A DNA stretch of 6,068 nucleotides. It comes from an uncultured Ruminococcus sp. GTDB taxonomy: Bacteria > Bacillota > Clostridia > Oscillospirales > Ruminococcaceae. Location: positions 1 to 6,068 of the forward strand of contig CAMAIG010000108.1 in the NCBI GenBank assembly GCA_945835085.1, given 5' to 3'. Shown piece after piece: positions 6,025 through 6,068 of this stretch; position 1 is the first letter of the stretch; the number at the start of each line of letters is the position of its first letter. The notes under the pieces were generated by a model. The model made no database searches. It worked only from the letters and a program-made list of their open reading frames with translations, and had not been told where the DNA came from. Position numbers and translations under genes: made by a program.

Positions 6025-6064
6025 AACAAACCGCAGTAATACTTGATGTATTACAAGGTTTGTT
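6025..6064. other. Strong two-part hairpin upstream of ftsE
   Basis: AACAAACC (6025-6032) pairs with GGTTTGTT (6057-6064). Inside, GTAATAC (6036-6042) pairs with GTATTAC (6048-6054) around a 5-base loop, with a 3/2-base interior loop between the stems. This gives 15 base pairs in 40 bases. It lies about 110 bases before ftsE, at the window edge. It may be a terminator of a gene beyond the edge, a leader structure, or the end of an interspersed repeat. No T-run follows on the minus strand. The rest of 5915-6024 holds no gene and no convincing promoter. Confidence 0.5.
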
Positions 6065-6068
6065 AACG

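Overview
The window looks like chromosomal DNA of an anaerobic Gram-positive of the class Clostridia, most probably a Ruminococcus-like member of the Oscillospiraceae. This rests on protein style (an FtsEX pair with a secreted coiled-coil M23 hydrolase, GNHCHFEV-type LytM motif), moderate GC, AGGAGG-type ribosome binding sites and tightly packed genes. The lineage is inference; no marker gene is present. Every gene I support lies on the minus strand, so the biological order runs from high to low coordinates.

Upstream part (about 6068 to 2902): a non-coding leader holding a strong hairpin, then ftsE (TTG start), ftsX and a secreted M23 peptidase with a GTG start. These form the classic divisome/elongation module in which the FtsE ATPase and FtsX membrane protein switch on a coiled-coil cell-wall hydrolase outside the membrane. 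The hydrolase keeps all expected zinc ligands, so it should itself cut peptidoglycan, unlike EnvC of E. coli, which only activates amidases. Its coiled coil ends in a striking Arg/Glu/Gln tandem repeat.

Middle (2672 to 2901): a 230-base intergenic region. It contains a GC-rich hairpin just after the hydrolase gene and then a 155-base element with long imperfect terminal inverted repeats (13 perfect outer base pairs) and a small central hairpin. It resembles a MITE or an interspersed structured repeat.

Downstream part (2671 to 1): a second tight cluster of four genes. The first is an S41 C-terminal processing peptidase (CtpA/CtpB-like, with membrane anchor and PDZ domain) in which the catalytic Ser, Lys and Gln are replaced by Gly, Met and Thr in a gap-free alignment to the family motif, so it is probably a pseudoprotease. 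It is followed by a small three-helix membrane protein, a cytosolic TPR-like helical-repeat protein with a basic tail, and the first 135 codons of a polytopic membrane protein that may be CPBP-like. Spacings of 12 and 0 bases, and a ribosome binding site that shares bases with a stop codon, point to co-transcription and translational coupling.

The most interesting hypothesis is that the FtsEX hydrolase module is paired with a catalytically dead S41/PDZ protein, which could bind or tune the hydrolase rather than degrade it, together with uncharacterised membrane and TPR partners. No phage, CRISPR, tRNA or rRNA features were seen.
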